64,000 bases of DNA from an uncultured Caulobacter sp. (GTDB taxonomy: Bacteria > Pseudomonadota > Alphaproteobacteria > Caulobacterales > Caulobacteraceae). The stretch is taken from NCBI RefSeq assembly GCF_947036865.1, contig NZ_CAMQSF010000015.1, forward strand, positions 1 to 64,000, in the 5' to 3' direction. The notes under the pieces are model-generated. The model made no database searches, was not told the DNA's origin, and was given only the letters and a program-made list of their open reading frames with translations. Shown in pieces: positions 50,517 to 61,504 of the stretch (within the stretch, counting starts at the first letter, position 1; each line of letters starts with the position of its first letter). A program made the position numbers and the translations under genes.

Positions 50517-51380
50517 TCAGCCGCCGTCCTGAAGCCATTGCCTCACCGCCGCCATCGCCGGCGTTTCGGGGCGTGATTTCAGTCGGGTAAGCCAATAGCG
50601 GCCGGCGTCGACGCTAAGACCGAAGGGCTGAGCCAGTCGGCCGCTCGCGAGGTCCTGCTCGAACAACCGAGCGGGCAGCAGGGCGACGCCCAGGCCGCTC
50701 GCCGCCGCTGCCGCTAGGCTGGACGAGGCGTCGAACACCGGGCCCCGAATCGCCGGTAGGGTCAGGCCGGCGGCGTCGAACCAGACCTTCCATTCGTCGC
50801 GACGATAGGACCGCAGCAGGATCTCTCTTGGCAGGTCGGCCGGCGTCCGCAACCGCCGCGCCAGGCTCGGCGCGCACAGCGGCGTCAGCGGCGCTTCTAG
50901 GATTGAAACGGCGTCGGTTCCGTGCCAGGCGCCGTCGCCGTAGCGGATCGCTAGGTCCAGCCCTTCGCCCGCGAGGTCCACCCGGTTGTTGTTGGTCATG
51001 ATCCGAAGGTCGACGCCGGGGTGGAGCGCGGTGAAATCGGGCAGGCGCGGCAGCAACCATCCGGTGGCGAAGCTTGCGACGACGCCGATGCTGACGGTCT
51101 CCTGAAGACGTCCGCCCGCGAAGCGGTCGAGCGTGGCGGTCAGGCGATCGAGGGTGTCGCTGACGATGGGCGCGAGGGCGGCGCCTTCGTCGGTCAGGGC
51201 GAGGCCCCGAGGCAGCCGGCGGAACAGCAGCGCGCCGAGCTGATCTTCCAGCAGCTTGATGTGGTGGCTGACGGCGGCCTGGGTGACGCGCAGCTCCAGC
51301 GCGGCGCGCGTCACATTGAGGTGCCGCGCGGCCGCCTCGAAGGCGCGCAGGGCGTTGAGCGGCAGCCGCGATCTTTCCAT
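50517..51380 (-). CDS. LysR family regulator (GcvA-like)
   Basis: LPLNALRAFEAAARHLNVTRAALELRVTQAAVSHHIKLLEDQLGALLFRR. Confidence 0.93.
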   Translation of the reverse strand: MERSRLPLNALRAFEAAARHLNVTRAALELRVTQAAVSHHIKLLEDQLGALLFRRLPRGLALTDEGAALAPIVSDTLDRLTATLDRFAGGRLQETVSIGVVASFATGWLLPRLPDFTALHPGVDLRIMTNNNRVDLAGEGLDLAIRYGDGAWHGTDAVSILEAPLTPLCAPSLARRLRTPADLPREILLRSYRRDEWKVWFDAAGLTLPAIRGPVFDASSSLAAAAASGLGVALLPARLFEQDLASGRLAQPFGLSVDAGRYWLTRLKSRPETPAMAAVRQWLQDGG

Positions 51381-51525
51381 CAGAAAGCATTAGTTCGTTT
51401 TATTGCTATCGCCAATTTTGATCGCTTGCGACGCGGACGTGCTGCGATGACCCTCTAACGCGTCGTCCCGACATGAGGAAAAACGATGTGTCGCGGGCGC
51501 CTTGGTCACGTCTTAGGGGAACATC

Positions 51526-52464
51526 ATGAGAGTTGTTCGCGCCGCGGCCTTGGCCGCGCTGCTTCTCGCCTCGGCGGCGCGGGCGGCGACGCCTGACACC
51601 GCGCCGGCCGCTTGGCGGCCGTCTCCCGGCCACAGCCAGACGCTGATCTGGCCGGGAGCGGCCCCAGGCCTATCGCCTGTCCCAGGGCCGGAGACCGCGA
51701 AGGATGGGGGCGTGACCAACGTCACCCGGCCGACGATGACGGTCTATTCGCCCAAGGGCGTGAACAGCGGCGCCGCGGTCATCGTCATCCCCGGCGGCGG
51801 CTTTCAGCTGCTGGCCATGGATCTGGAAGGCACGGAGATCTGCGACTGGCTGACCTCCAAGGGAGTCACCTGCGTGCTGCTCAAATACCGCGTGCCGAGC
51901 ATCCCGTACCGCTGGCAGTGCCGCTGCCGCCCGCAGAATAAGGAGATTTCGACACCGTCGCTGCAGGACGTGCTGCGGACCGTGCGGCTGACGCGGGCTC
52001 GGGCCGCCGAGTGGAAGATCGATCCGCGCAAGATCGGGGTGATCGGGTTCTCCGCCGGCGGGTATCTGGCCGCCGAGGCCAGCACCCATTTCGACGATCG
52101 CCTCTATGCGCCCGTGGACGCGGCCGACCGACAAAGCGCCCGCCCGGACTTCGCCATCGCCGTCTATCCAGGGCACCTGGCGATGGCCAAGAACAGCATC
52201 GCGCTCAATCCCAATATCGAGAAAGCCATCACGCGCCGCACGCCGCCGACCTTCTTGTTGCAGAACGAGGACGACCCCGTGGACAGGGTCGAGGACGCGC
52301 TCAGCTACTATATGGGATTGAAGAAGGCGGGCGTTCCGGTCGAACTGCACGCCTACGCCCAAGGCGGCCATGCCTTCGGCCTGCGGGAGAAGAAGCTTCC
52401 CGTATCCGCGTGGCCTCGGTTGGTCGAGACATGGCTGCGGACGATCGGGATGCTTTCGGCGTGA
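51526..52464 (+). CDS. Secreted alpha/beta hydrolase (acetyl esterase-like)
   Basis: Signal peptide; VIVIPGGGFQLLAMDLEG, IGVIGFSAGGYLAAEAS, catalytic D and HAYAQGGHAFGL. Confidence 0.9.
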   Translation: MRVVRAAALAALLLASAARAATPDTAPAAWRPSPGHSQTLIWPGAAPGLSPVPGPETAKDGGVTNVTRPTMTVYSPKGVNSGAAVIVIPGGGFQLLAMDLEGTEICDWLTSKGVTCVLLKYRVPSIPYRWQCRCRPQNKEISTPSLQDVLRTVRLTRARAAEWKIDPRKIGVIGFSAGGYLAAEASTHFDDRLYAPVDAADRQSARPDFAIAVYPGHLAMAKNSIALNPNIEKAITRRTPPTFLLQNEDDPVDRVEDALSYYMGLKKAGVPVELHAYAQGGHAFGLREKKLPVSAWPRLVETWLRTIGMLSA

Positions 52465-52563
52465 GCGACGCCGACATTGCGGATCGCGCCTTGGGACGAA
52501 CGGTTTGACGAGCCCCGCCGCCTCGGGCCACGCTTAAAGTCTCCCCTAGCCCAGACGAGTCGC

Positions 52564-53250
52564 ATGGATTTCGGCCCCCTGCCCACCTCCAGCCTGGTCG
52601 GCGCCTTCCTGTTGGCGTTCCCGGCGCTGTTCTCGATCGTCAATCCGGTCGGGGCGTCGCTGATCTTCCATCAGGCGATGGGAGGACGACCGCGCTTGGA
52701 GCGGCTGAAGCTGGCGCGCCAGATCGGCTTCTACGCCTTCCTGGTGCTCCTGGGGTCGCTGCTGCTGGGCGGCTACATCCTGAACTTCTTCGGCGTCAGC
52801 CTGGGCGCCCTGCGGGTGGCCGGCGGCCTGGTCGTGGCCATCCGCGCCTGGGGCCTCCTGATGGACCCGCAGGAGAACGAGGAGCGCAAGACCAGCCAGA
52901 CCGAACCGGCCCAGACCCACGAGGACGTGGCGTTCTTTCCCCTCACCATGCCGTTCACGACGGGACCGGGCTCGATCTCGGTGGCGATCGCCCTCTCCTC
53001 GCAACGCCCCACCGAGGGCGACGCCGTCGCGCCGTTCTTCATCGGCGCGGGCCTGGCCGCCGCCCTGGTCGCGATCATGGTCTGGCTGCTCTACAGCGCC
53101 TCCGAGCGCGTGATGCGCCTGTTGGGGCCCGCCGGCGCGCGGGTGCTGTCGCGCCTGGTGGCGTTCCTCTTGCTGTGCATCGGCGTCCAGATCATCGCGT
53201 CGGGCGCCGAGAACCTGGTGGCGCGGTTCCTGGCGGCGCATCACGGCTAG
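52564..53250 (+). CDS. MarC family integral membrane protein
   Basis: FPALFSIVNPVGASLIFHQAM, FFPLTMPFTTGPGSISVAIAL. Confidence 0.9.
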   Translation: MDFGPLPTSSLVGAFLLAFPALFSIVNPVGASLIFHQAMGGRPRLERLKLARQIGFYAFLVLLGSLLLGGYILNFFGVSLGALRVAGGLVVAIRAWGLLMDPQENEERKTSQTEPAQTHEDVAFFPLTMPFTTGPGSISVAIALSSQRPTEGDAVAPFFIGAGLAAALVAIMVWLLYSASERVMRLLGPAGARVLSRLVAFLLLCIGVQIIASGAENLVARFLAAHHG

Positions 53251-53289
53251 GCCATTGAACGGCCCGCCGGGGTCCGCTAGGTCGGCCCC

Positions 53290-54363
53290 ATGACCGACAG
53301 TCGCATCCTCGTTGATCTCGACGCCCTGGCCGCCAACCACGCGGCGCTGCGCGCGCGGGCCGGCGGGGCCGAGGTGGCGCCGGCGGTGAAGGCCAACGGC
53401 TACGGGCTCGGCGCCGCGGCGGTCGCCGATCGGCTGTGGGCCGAGGGCGCGCGGAGCTTCTATGTCGCGCGGCTCTCCGAGGGCGTGGCGCTGCGCGCGG
53501 CGCTGGGCGATCGGGCGGCGACGATCCACGTACTGGACGGCGCGACGCCGGGCTCTGGCGACGCGCTGGAGGGCGCGAACCTGGTTCCCGTGCTCAACAG
53601 CCTGCCACAGGTCGAGGCCTGGAACAGCCGCGCGCGCGGACGCCGGCTGAAGGCGGCCCTGCACATCGACACCGGCATGAACCGCCTGGGGCTTCGGCTC
53701 GAGGAACTGAAGGTGCTGGTCGGGGCGGTCGACCGTCTGAAGGGCCTGGAGATCGATCTGGTGGTCAGCCACCTGGCCTGCGCCGACACGCCCGATCATC
53801 CTTTGAACGCGCGCCAACTCGAGCGCTTTCAGGAGGCGGTCGCCCTGCTGCCGGACGCGCGGCGCAGCCTGGCCAATTCGGCGGGGCTGTTCCTCGGCGA
53901 AGCCTATCGCTTCGACCAGGCGCGGCCGGGGATCAGCCTCTATGGCGGCGGACCGGAAGGGCGTCCCCACCCTGAGATCCGCGCCGTCGCCACGGTCGAG
54001 GCCCCGATCCTGCAGGTGCGGGTCGTGCCGCGCGGCGAAAGCATCGGCTATGGCGCGGGCTGGACCGCGCCGGACACCACGCGGGTGGCCATCGTCGCGG
54101 CCGGCTATGCCGACGGCGTGCCGCGCGCGGCCTACCCCAAGGGCGCCGTGTGGTTCGACGGCGCGCGGCGCCCGATGCTGGGTCGCGTCTCGATGGACCT
54201 GATCGCCGTCGACATCACCGACTGCGACGCCGCGCTTCCTGGGGCCATGGTCGAGCTCATCGGCCCCCACCTGCCGGTCGACGAAGCGGCCGAGGCGGCG
54301 GGCACCTCGGCCTATGAGCTGCTGACGCGAACCTCGGCCCGAGCCACCCGCGTCCTTCGCTAG
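53290..54363 (+). CDS. alr: Alanine racemase
   Basis: [54 protein letters not shown]. Confidence 0.95.
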   Translation: MTDSRILVDLDALAANHAALRARAGGAEVAPAVKANGYGLGAAAVADRLWAEGARSFYVARLSEGVALRAALGDRAATIHVLDGATPGSGDALEGANLVPVLNSLPQVEAWNSRARGRRLKAALHIDTGMNRLGLRLEELKVLVGAVDRLKGLEIDLVVSHLACADTPDHPLNARQLERFQEAVALLPDARRSLANSAGLFLGEAYRFDQARPGISLYGGGPEGRPHPEIRAVATVEAPILQVRVVPRGESIGYGAGWTAPDTTRVAIVAAGYADGVPRAAYPKGAVWFDGARRPMLGRVSMDLIAVDITDCDAALPGAMVELIGPHLPVDEAAEAAGTSAYELLTRTSARATRVLR

Positions 54364-54435
54364 GATGCACGTCCGGCTTTGGCGCAGGGGGCCGGCAGCC
54401 TGTAGTCTCCACGCATCCGAGAATCAGGAGATCCC

Positions 54436-55818
54436 ATGGCCCGCGACGGCGCCGTCTATGCCTGCCAGTCCTGCGGCGCGGTCCAGACCAAGTGGTCGGG
54501 ACAGTGCCCCGCCTGCCAGAGCTGGAACACCCTGGTCGAGGAGGTCGGCTCGCGGCCGCCGGGCGCGCTGGCCACGACCAAGGCGACGCGCGTGCGCGGC
54601 CTGCAATTCACCGGCCTGGAAAGCGAGACGGCCCCGCCGCCGCGTCTGCTGACCGGCGTCGACGAGTTCGACCGGGTCTGCGGCGGCGGCGTCGTGCCGG
54701 GCTCGGCCCTGCTGATCGGCGGCGATCCGGGCGTGGGTAAGTCCACCCTGCTGCTGCAGGTCTGCGCCAGCGCCGCCGCGCGCGGCGTCTCCTGCGCCTA
54801 CATCTCCGGCGAGGAAGCGGTCGAGCAGATCCGCGGCCGCGCCGACCGCATGGGGCTCGCGAAGGCCAATGTCAGCCTGGCCGCCGAGACCTCGCTGCGC
54901 GACATCCTCGACGGGCTCAAGCGCGACAGCTTCGACCTGGTGGTCATCGACTCGATCCAGACCCTGTGGAGCGACGCCCACGAGGCCGGGCCCGGCACCG
55001 TCACCCAGGTCCGCGCCTGCGCCACCGAGCTGGTGCGACTGGCCAAGAAGAAGGGCGTGGCGATCCTGCTGGTCGGCCACGTCACCAAGGACGGCCAGAT
55101 CGCCGGGCCGCGCGTCGTCGAGCATCTGGTCGACGCGGTGCTGAGCTTCGAAGGCGAGCGCGGCTATCCGTTCCGGATCCTGCGCGGGGCGAAGAACCGG
55201 TTCGGGGCCACCGACGAGATCGGCGTCTTCGAGATGGGCGATGTCGGCCTCCGCGAAGTCAAGAACCCCTCGGCCCTGTTCCTGAACGAAGGCGGCGAGC
55301 GGGCGGCGGGCGCGGCGGTGTTCGCCGGCATCGAGGGCAGCCGGCCCGTGCTGGTGGAATTCCAGGCCCTGGTCGCGCCGTCCGCCTACGGAACGCCGCG
55401 CCGGGCGGTCGTCGGCTGGGATTCCGGCCGCCTGGCCATGGTGCTCGCCGTGCTCGAGGCCCGATGCGGCCTTGGTTTTGGCGACAAGGACGTCTATCTG
55501 AACGTCGCTGGCGGTCTGCGCATCACGGAGCCGGCGGCGGATCTCGCGGCGGCGGCGGCCCTGGCCTCTTCCGCCCTCGACGTGGCCCTGCCCCAGGACT
55601 GCGTCGTGTTCGGCGAGCTCAGCCTGTCGGGCGAGGTTCGGCCCGTCAGTCGGATGGAGACGCGTTTGAAGGAAGCCGCGAAACTGGGATTTGGCCGGGC
55701 GCTCGGTCCGCTGGCCGGCCTCCCGGAAGGCGGCGGCGCCCTGCCCGTGGCGGGGGTCGCGCGTCTGACCGACGCGGTGCGGCGCATCGGCGACGAGATC
55801 TGGAGCAGTCACGCGTGA
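54436..55818 (+). CDS. radA: DNA repair protein RadA
   Basis: Zinc finger CQSCGAVQTKWSGQCPACQSWNT, LLIGGDPGVGKSTLLLQ, lon-like C-terminus. Confidence 0.97.
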   Translation: MARDGAVYACQSCGAVQTKWSGQCPACQSWNTLVEEVGSRPPGALATTKATRVRGLQFTGLESETAPPPRLLTGVDEFDRVCGGGVVPGSALLIGGDPGVGKSTLLLQVCASAAARGVSCAYISGEEAVEQIRGRADRMGLAKANVSLAAETSLRDILDGLKRDSFDLVVIDSIQTLWSDAHEAGPGTVTQVRACATELVRLAKKKGVAILLVGHVTKDGQIAGPRVVEHLVDAVLSFEGERGYPFRILRGAKNRFGATDEIGVFEMGDVGLREVKNPSALFLNEGGERAAGAAVFAGIEGSRPVLVEFQALVAPSAYGTPRRAVVGWDSGRLAMVLAVLEARCGLGFGDKDVYLNVAGGLRITEPAADLAAAAALASSALDVALPQDCVVFGELSLSGEVRPVSRMETRLKEAAKLGFGRALGPLAGLPEGGGALPVAGVARLTDAVRRIGDEIWSSHA

Positions 55819-56444
55819 CGCCGTTCGACATCATCGCCGGGCTTCTGCTGCTGATTTCCGGCGTCACCGGCTGGATGCGCGGCGCCTCGCGCGAGCTGAC
55901 CTCGGCCCTGTCGTTCATCTTCGCCGCCGCCATCGCCCTGTTCGGCCTGCGGATCTCGGGCCCGATCTTCCGCAAGCTCATGGACCCCGACTGGGCGGCC
56001 ACGGCCTCGGCGGTGCTGGTGGTGTTCGTGATCTTCTTCCTGATCTTCCGCCTGATCGGCGGTCGGATCACCGCCACCTTGCAGGACAGTTCGGCCGGAA
56101 CCCTGGATCGCGCGGTGGGCGCGACGTTCGGCCTGATCCGCGCCTGCGTGGTGCTGGGCGTCTTCAACCTGCTGCTGCATCTGGCGACGCCGCCGGACCG
56201 GATGCCGCATTGGGTCGAGAACTCGATGTTCTATCCCGTGTCCGAAGTCAGCGGGACCGTGCTGAAGGTCTTCGCGCCGAAGGGCAAGGCGCTGGCCGGC
56301 AAGCTGGCGCCCGCGATCACCGAGGCCGTCCACGACGGAACCAAGACGAACGGCGACAATCGGTCCGGCGAGAAATCGCGCGGACAGGGCTATGATGAGG
56401 ACCAGCGTCGCCAGCTCGACGACCTGGTGGAGAAATCGCGATGA
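55815..56444 (+). CDS. cvpA: CvpA family protein
   Basis: TPFDIIAGLLLLISGVTGWMRGASRELTSALSFIFA; GTGA overlap with radA stop; upstream of purF. Confidence 0.9.
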   Translation: MTPFDIIAGLLLLISGVTGWMRGASRELTSALSFIFAAAIALFGLRISGPIFRKLMDPDWAATASAVLVVFVIFFLIFRLIGGRITATLQDSSAGTLDRAVGATFGLIRACVVLGVFNLLLHLATPPDRMPHWVENSMFYPVSEVSGTVLKVFAPKGKALAGKLAPAITEAVHDGTKTNGDNRSGEKSRGQGYDEDQRRQLDDLVEKSR

Positions 56445-57943
56445 GCTTCCTGGGCCAATCGACCGACCGCTATTCGACGCCGCCGCACCGTGACGCGGAC
56501 GACGACACCCTCCGCCTCGAATGCGGCGTGTTCGGCGTGTTCGGCGCGCGGGACGCGGCGGCCATCGCGGCCCTGGGTCTGCACGCCCTGCAGCACCGCG
56601 GCCAGGAGGCCTGCGGCATCGCCGCCTTCGACGGCAACCGTTTCCATACCGAGCGCCACATGGGCCATGTCGGCGACGCCTTCACCGGCGCCGACCTCGT
56701 GCAGCGCCTCCCGGGCAACATGGCCATCGGTCACACGCGCTATTCGACGGCCGGCGGCAGCTTCATCCGCAACGTCCAGCCGATGTTCGCCGATCTGGAG
56801 ACCGGCGGCGTCGCCCTGGCCCACAACGGCAACCTGACCAACTTCCTGACCCTGCGCGAGCGCCTGGTCCAGGAAGGCGCGATCTTCCAGTCGACCTCGG
56901 ACAGCGAGGTGATCCTCCACCTGATCGCCCGCTCGCGGAAGGCTCGCATCGTCGACCGCTTCATCGACGCGATCAGCCAGATCGAGGGCGGCTTCGCCCT
57001 GGTGGCCATCACCAACAAGAAGATGATCGGCGTGCGCGACCCGCTGGGCATCCGGCCGCTGGTGCTGGGCGATCTCGACGGCAAGCCCGTCCTGGCGTCC
57101 GAGACCTGCGCCCTCGACATGATCGGCGCCCGCTTCGTGCGCGACATCGAGCACGGCGAGATGGTGGTGATCGAGGAGACCGGCGTCACCTCGTCCAAGC
57201 CGTTCCAGACCCTGCCCGCCCGGCCCTGCGTGTTCGAATATGTCTATTTCGCCCGCCCCGACAGCGTCGTGAACGGCCGGTCGGTCTATGGCGTGCGCAA
57301 GCGCATGGGCCGCAACCTCGCCAAGGAGACCGGCGTCGAGGCCGACGTCGTGGTGCCGGTGCCCGACAGCGGCGTGCCGGCGGCGCTGGGCTACGCCCAG
57401 GAGAGCGGCCTGCCGTTCGAGATGGGCATCATCCGCAACCACTATGTGGGCCGCACCTTCATCCAGCCGACCCAAGGCGTGCGCGAACTGGGGGTGCGCA
57501 TGAAGCACAGCCCCAATCGCGCCATCCTGGCCGGCAAGCGCGTGGTGCTGATCGACGACTCGATCGTGCGCGGCACCACCTCGCTGAAGATCGTCCGCAT
57601 GGTCCGCGAGGCGGGCGCCAAGGAAGTCCACCTGCGCTCGGCCAGCCCGCCGATCAAGTGGCCCGACTTCTACGGCATCGACATGCCCGAGCGCGAACAG
57701 CTGCTGGCGGCCAACAAGTCGCTGGAGGAGATGGCCAAGTTCCTGGAAGTGGACAGCCTGGGCTTCCTGTCGGTGGACGGGCTCTACCAGGCGCTGGACG
57801 CCGGCCCGCGCGACCCGGCCTGCCCGCAGTTCACCGACCACTATTTCACCGGCGACTACCCCACCCGCCTGACCGATCGCGAGATCGCCGAGGGCCGTAA
57901 CGAGACCAACGACAGGCAGCTGTCGCTGCTGGTCAGCGCCTAA
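56441..57943 (+). CDS. purF: Amidophosphoribosyltransferase
   Basis: LECGVFGVFGARDAAAIAALGLHALQHRGQEACGI, VVLIDDSIVRGTTSLKIV. Confidence 0.98.
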   Translation: MSFLGQSTDRYSTPPHRDADDDTLRLECGVFGVFGARDAAAIAALGLHALQHRGQEACGIAAFDGNRFHTERHMGHVGDAFTGADLVQRLPGNMAIGHTRYSTAGGSFIRNVQPMFADLETGGVALAHNGNLTNFLTLRERLVQEGAIFQSTSDSEVILHLIARSRKARIVDRFIDAISQIEGGFALVAITNKKMIGVRDPLGIRPLVLGDLDGKPVLASETCALDMIGARFVRDIEHGEMVVIEETGVTSSKPFQTLPARPCVFEYVYFARPDSVVNGRSVYGVRKRMGRNLAKETGVEADVVVPVPDSGVPAALGYAQESGLPFEMGIIRNHYVGRTFIQPTQGVRELGVRMKHSPNRAILAGKRVVLIDDSIVRGTTSLKIVRMVREAGAKEVHLRSASPPIKWPDFYGIDMPEREQLLAANKSLEEMAKFLEVDSLGFLSVDGLYQALDAGPRDPACPQFTDHYFTGDYPTRLTDREIAEGRNETNDRQLSLLVSA

Positions 57944-57953
57944 GCGCCGTTCC

Positions 57954-58943
57954 GTGAGTCTGAAGTCCGTTCTCGAGAAGCTGAAGCTCGAGCCCTACGT
58001 CCTGGCCTTGTTCGGCATGGTGGTGCTGGCGTCGGTGCTGCCGGTGCGCGGCGCGGCGGCGCATGACCTGAACATCGTCGTCAAGCTGGCCATCGCCCTG
58101 CTGTTCTTCCTGCATGGGGCCAAGCTCTCGCGCGAGAACGTGGTCGCGGGCGTCACCCACTGGCGCCTGCACCTGTTGATCCTGGCCTTCACCTTCGTGC
58201 TGTTCCCGGTCCTGGGCCTGGTCATCAGCAAGTTGGGCGTGCTGCCGCCGACGCTGGCGGCGGGGATCGTCTTCCTGTGCTGCCTGCCCTCGACCGTGCA
58301 GTCGTCGATCGCCTTCACCTCGATCGCGCGCGGCAATGTCGCGGCCGCCGTGGTGGCGGCCAGCGCCTCGAACCTGTTCGGCATCTTCATCACGCCGGTG
58401 CTGGTGGGTCTGCTGATGCACACGACCGGCGCGGCGTCCGGCGGCTGGAACTCGGTGCGCGACATCGTCGTGCAGCTCCTGCTGCCCTTCGTCGTCGGAC
58501 AACTCGCGAGGCCCTGGGTGAGCGGCTGGCTGGCGCGACACAAGGGATTGATCGGCTATGTCGATCGCGGCTCGATCCTGCTGGTGGTCTATTCGGCCTT
58601 CAGCGAGGCCGTGGTCGGCGGCATCTGGCACAAGATCTCGCCGCTACAGTTGCTGATCCTGCTCGCGGTCAACGGCGCGCTGCTGGCCGTCGTGCTGATC
58701 GCCACCACCTTCGGCGCGCGGGCCCTCGGCTTCTCGCCCGAGGACGAACGGGCGATCACCTTCTGCGGCTCCAAGAAGAGCCTGGCCACCGGCGTGCCGA
58801 TGGCCGGGATCCTGTTCCCTGGCCCCACGGCCGGCGTTCTGGTGCTGCCGCTGATGATCTTCCACCAGATCCAGCTGATGGCCTGCTCGGTGATCGCCCA
58901 GCACTACGCCAAACAGGCCCGGAGCGACGCCGCGGAAGCTTAA
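57954..58943 (+). CDS. Bile acid:sodium symporter family (BASS) transporter
   Basis: LLFFLHGAKLSRENV, FLCCLPSTVQSSIAFTSIARGN, FCGSKKSLATGVPMAGILFPG; GTG start. Confidence 0.92.
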   Translation: MSLKSVLEKLKLEPYVLALFGMVVLASVLPVRGAAAHDLNIVVKLAIALLFFLHGAKLSRENVVAGVTHWRLHLLILAFTFVLFPVLGLVISKLGVLPPTLAAGIVFLCCLPSTVQSSIAFTSIARGNVAAAVVAASASNLFGIFITPVLVGLLMHTTGAASGGWNSVRDIVVQLLLPFVVGQLARPWVSGWLARHKGLIGYVDRGSILLVVYSAFSEAVVGGIWHKISPLQLLILLAVNGALLAVVLIATTFGARALGFSPEDERAITFCGSKKSLATGVPMAGILFPGPTAGVLVLPLMIFHQIQLMACSVIAQHYAKQARSDAAEA

Positions 58944-58991
58944 GGGCTCCGCGAGGTTTCCGTCCGCCCTCCCCTGATCTAGAACCCGCCC

Positions 58992-59747
58992 ATGACCTCC
59001 GACTCGTCCAAGCCGCTGGCCGGCCGCATCGCCCTCGTCACCGGCGCCACGCGTGGGATCGGCGAGGCCGTGGCCTTGGGCCTGGCCCAGGCGGGCGCGC
59101 ACGTGATCGCGCTAGGCCGCACGCAAGGGGCCCTCGAAGCCCTCGACGACGCCATCCTGGCCGCGACCGGCGACCGCGCAACCCTGGTTCCGCTGGACCT
59201 GCGAGAGCCCGACGGGCTGGACCATCTGGGCGCGGCCATCCACCAGCGCTGGGGCAAGCTAGACATCCTGGTCGGCGCCGCCGGCCTGCTGGGTCCCCTC
59301 ACCCCGGTCAGCCACCTGGAGCCGAAGGGCTGGGAGATGATCCTGTCCACGAACCTGACCGCCAACTGGCGGCTGATCCGGGCGATGGACCCGCTGCTGC
59401 GCGCCTCCGACGCCGGCCGCGCCCTGTTCTTCTCCAGCAGCGTCGCCCGCACGCGTCCGGCCTTCTGGGGCGCCTACGCGGCGACCAAGGCGGCGCTGGA
59501 AGCCCTGGTCGACGTCTATGCCGACGAGATGGAGAATACGCCGGTGCGCGCGCTCTGCGTCGATCCGGGCGCGATGCGCACGCGCATGCGGGCCGGCGCC
59601 TTCCCCGGCGAGGATCCCAAGACCGTTCCCGCGCCCGAGACCATCGTTCCGTTCGTGCTCGATCTGGTTCGGCCGGACCGCGAGCCGCCCAAGGGCGTGG
59701 TCCGCTTCAAGGAGCGCGGCCAGGAAGCGCCCTCGATCGACGCCTGA
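58992..59747 (+). CDS. Short-chain dehydrogenase/reductase
   Basis: RIALVTGATRGIGEAVALGLAQ, AYAATKAALEALVDVYADEM. Confidence 0.92.
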   Translation: MTSDSSKPLAGRIALVTGATRGIGEAVALGLAQAGAHVIALGRTQGALEALDDAILAATGDRATLVPLDLREPDGLDHLGAAIHQRWGKLDILVGAAGLLGPLTPVSHLEPKGWEMILSTNLTANWRLIRAMDPLLRASDAGRALFFSSSVARTRPAFWGAYAATKAALEALVDVYADEMENTPVRALCVDPGAMRTRMRAGAFPGEDPKTVPAPETIVPFVLDLVRPDREPPKGVVRFKERGQEAPSIDA

Positions 59748-59935
59748 ACCGTGATTCGCGAGGCCGGCCCGCGCGGACGCCGAGGTTGTTCGCGCCTCTG
59801 AAGACGACCCTTACGTGCTTGTTCCAACGAATATTTCTACCACTCGTCGAACATGTGATGCCATTAGGGTTGGATTAACCTTCATCCCCCGAAAGATGTA
59901 GCGACTTCTACGCAAATCCTTTGGGGGGATTTCGG

Positions 59936-61429
59936 ATGGCTCTATTCAGTTTCGGTCGTGAAGACGACGGCGCCTCAAGTAAGATCTCCGACCTCGAGGG
60001 GGTGGTCGCGGCGATCCAGAGGTCTCAGGCGGTGATCGAGTTCGGCCTCGACGGCTCGATCATCACCGCCAATGACAACTTCCTCACGGCGATGGGGTTC
60101 ACGCTCGGCGAGATCCAGGGGCGTAAGCACAGCCTGTTCGTCGACCCGGAATACGCCGCCAGCGCCGAGTATCGCGATTTCTGGCGTCGCCTGGCAGCCG
60201 GCGAGTTCTTCTCCGAGAAGTTCAAGCGGATCGGCAAGGGCGGCCGCGAGGTGTGGCTGCAAGCCTCCTACAATCCCATCCTCGACAAGGCCGGAAGGCC
60301 CTACAAGGTCATCAAGTTCGCCACCGACATCACCGCGATCGAGGATGAGCGTCGACTGAGCGAGGCTCAGCGTCAGGCGGCGCAGACGGAGCAGGACCAC
60401 GTGGTGTCGGTGCTGGCCGAAAGCCTGACCCGACTGGCGCGCGGCGACCTGACGACGCGCATCGACGCCCAGTTCGACGGCCGGTACGCGGTGCTGCGGG
60501 AAGACTTCAACGCCGCCGTCGACAGCCTCAAGCAGGCCATGAGCGCCATTTCCGAGGCGGCCCACGGCATGACGAGCGGGGCCAACGAGATCGCCAGCGC
60601 GTCCAGCGATCTGTCCAAGCGCACCGAGCAGCAGGCGGCCAGCCTGGAGGAAACCGCCGCGGCCCTGGACGAGATCACCGCCACGGTGCGCCGCAGCGCC
60701 GAGGGCGCCAAACAGGCGTCGGCCACCGCCTCGGCGGCCAGCGCCGACGCCGATCGCTCGGGCGCCGTGGTCCGCGAGGCCGTGGCGGCCATGGGCGAGA
60801 TCGAGAAGTCCTCGGGCCAGATCACCCAGATCATCGGCGTCATCGACGAGATCGCCTTCCAGACCAACCTGCTGGCCTTGAACGCCGGCGTCGAGGCCGC
60901 TCGGGCCGGCGAGGCCGGGCGCGGCTTCGCCGTGGTCGCTCAGGAGGTGCGGGCCCTGGCCCAGCGGTCGGCCGAGGCGGCCAAGGAGATCAAGCAACTG
61001 ATCGCCAGCAGCACCGCCCAGGTCGAGCGCGGCGTGCGGCTGGTCGGCGACACCGGCGAGGCGCTGGAGGACATCGTCACCAAGGTCACCGAGATCGACG
61101 CCCTGATCCGCGAGATCGCTCAGTCCTCGCAGGAACAGGCGACGGGCCTCAACCAGGTGAACGCCGCGGTCAATCAGATGGACCAGGTGACCCAGCAGAA
61201 CGCGGCCATGGTCGAGCAGGCCACGACCTCGGCCGCCCAGCTGCGCGGCGAGGCCGAGGACCTGGCCCGGCAAGTCGGGCAGTTCGAAATCGGCGGCGCG
61301 GCGATGACGCGGAGCGCGCCCCCGGTCCGCTCGGCCGGCCCCGCGCCCGCCATGCGCACCGCTCCCCGCGCGGGTCGCCCAGGCTCCGCGGCCACCGCCG
61401 TCGCGCAGGCCGCCTGGGAAGAGTTCTAG
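59936..61429 (+). CDS. Methyl-accepting chemotaxis protein, PAS-containing, apparently soluble
   Basis: PAS domain at N-terminus, no clear TM helix, [48 protein letters not shown]-terminal WEEF. Confidence 0.95.
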   Translation: MALFSFGREDDGASSKISDLEGVVAAIQRSQAVIEFGLDGSIITANDNFLTAMGFTLGEIQGRKHSLFVDPEYAASAEYRDFWRRLAAGEFFSEKFKRIGKGGREVWLQASYNPILDKAGRPYKVIKFATDITAIEDERRLSEAQRQAAQTEQDHVVSVLAESLTRLARGDLTTRIDAQFDGRYAVLREDFNAAVDSLKQAMSAISEAAHGMTSGANEIASASSDLSKRTEQQAASLEETAAALDEITATVRRSAEGAKQASATASAASADADRSGAVVREAVAAMGEIEKSSGQITQIIGVIDEIAFQTNLLALNAGVEAARAGEAGRGFAVVAQEVRALAQRSAEAAKEIKQLIASSTAQVERGVRLVGDTGEALEDIVTKVTEIDALIREIAQSSQEQATGLNQVNAAVNQMDQVTQQNAAMVEQATTSAAQLRGEAEDLARQVGQFEIGGAAMTRSAPPVRSAGPAPAMRTAPRAGRPGSAATAVAQAAWEEF

Positions 61430-61467
61430 ATCGCTTTTGTGGGGAGGGCCCGCCACGCGGGTCCGCG

Positions 61468-61499
61468 ACAGCCGCCGTCCTCGCGACGGCGGCTGTTTT
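61468..61499 (+). terminator. Rho-independent terminator after the chemotaxis receptor
   Basis: ACAGCCGCCGTC-CTCGC-GACGGCGGCTGT followed by TTTC; between convergent mcp and der. Confidence 0.85.
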
Positions 61500-61504
61500 C
61501 ATGG

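Noticed and set aside
59975-61456. 493-aa minus-strand ORF
   Set aside because: Antisense to the chemoreceptor; Gly/Leu/Asp-rich shadow frame.
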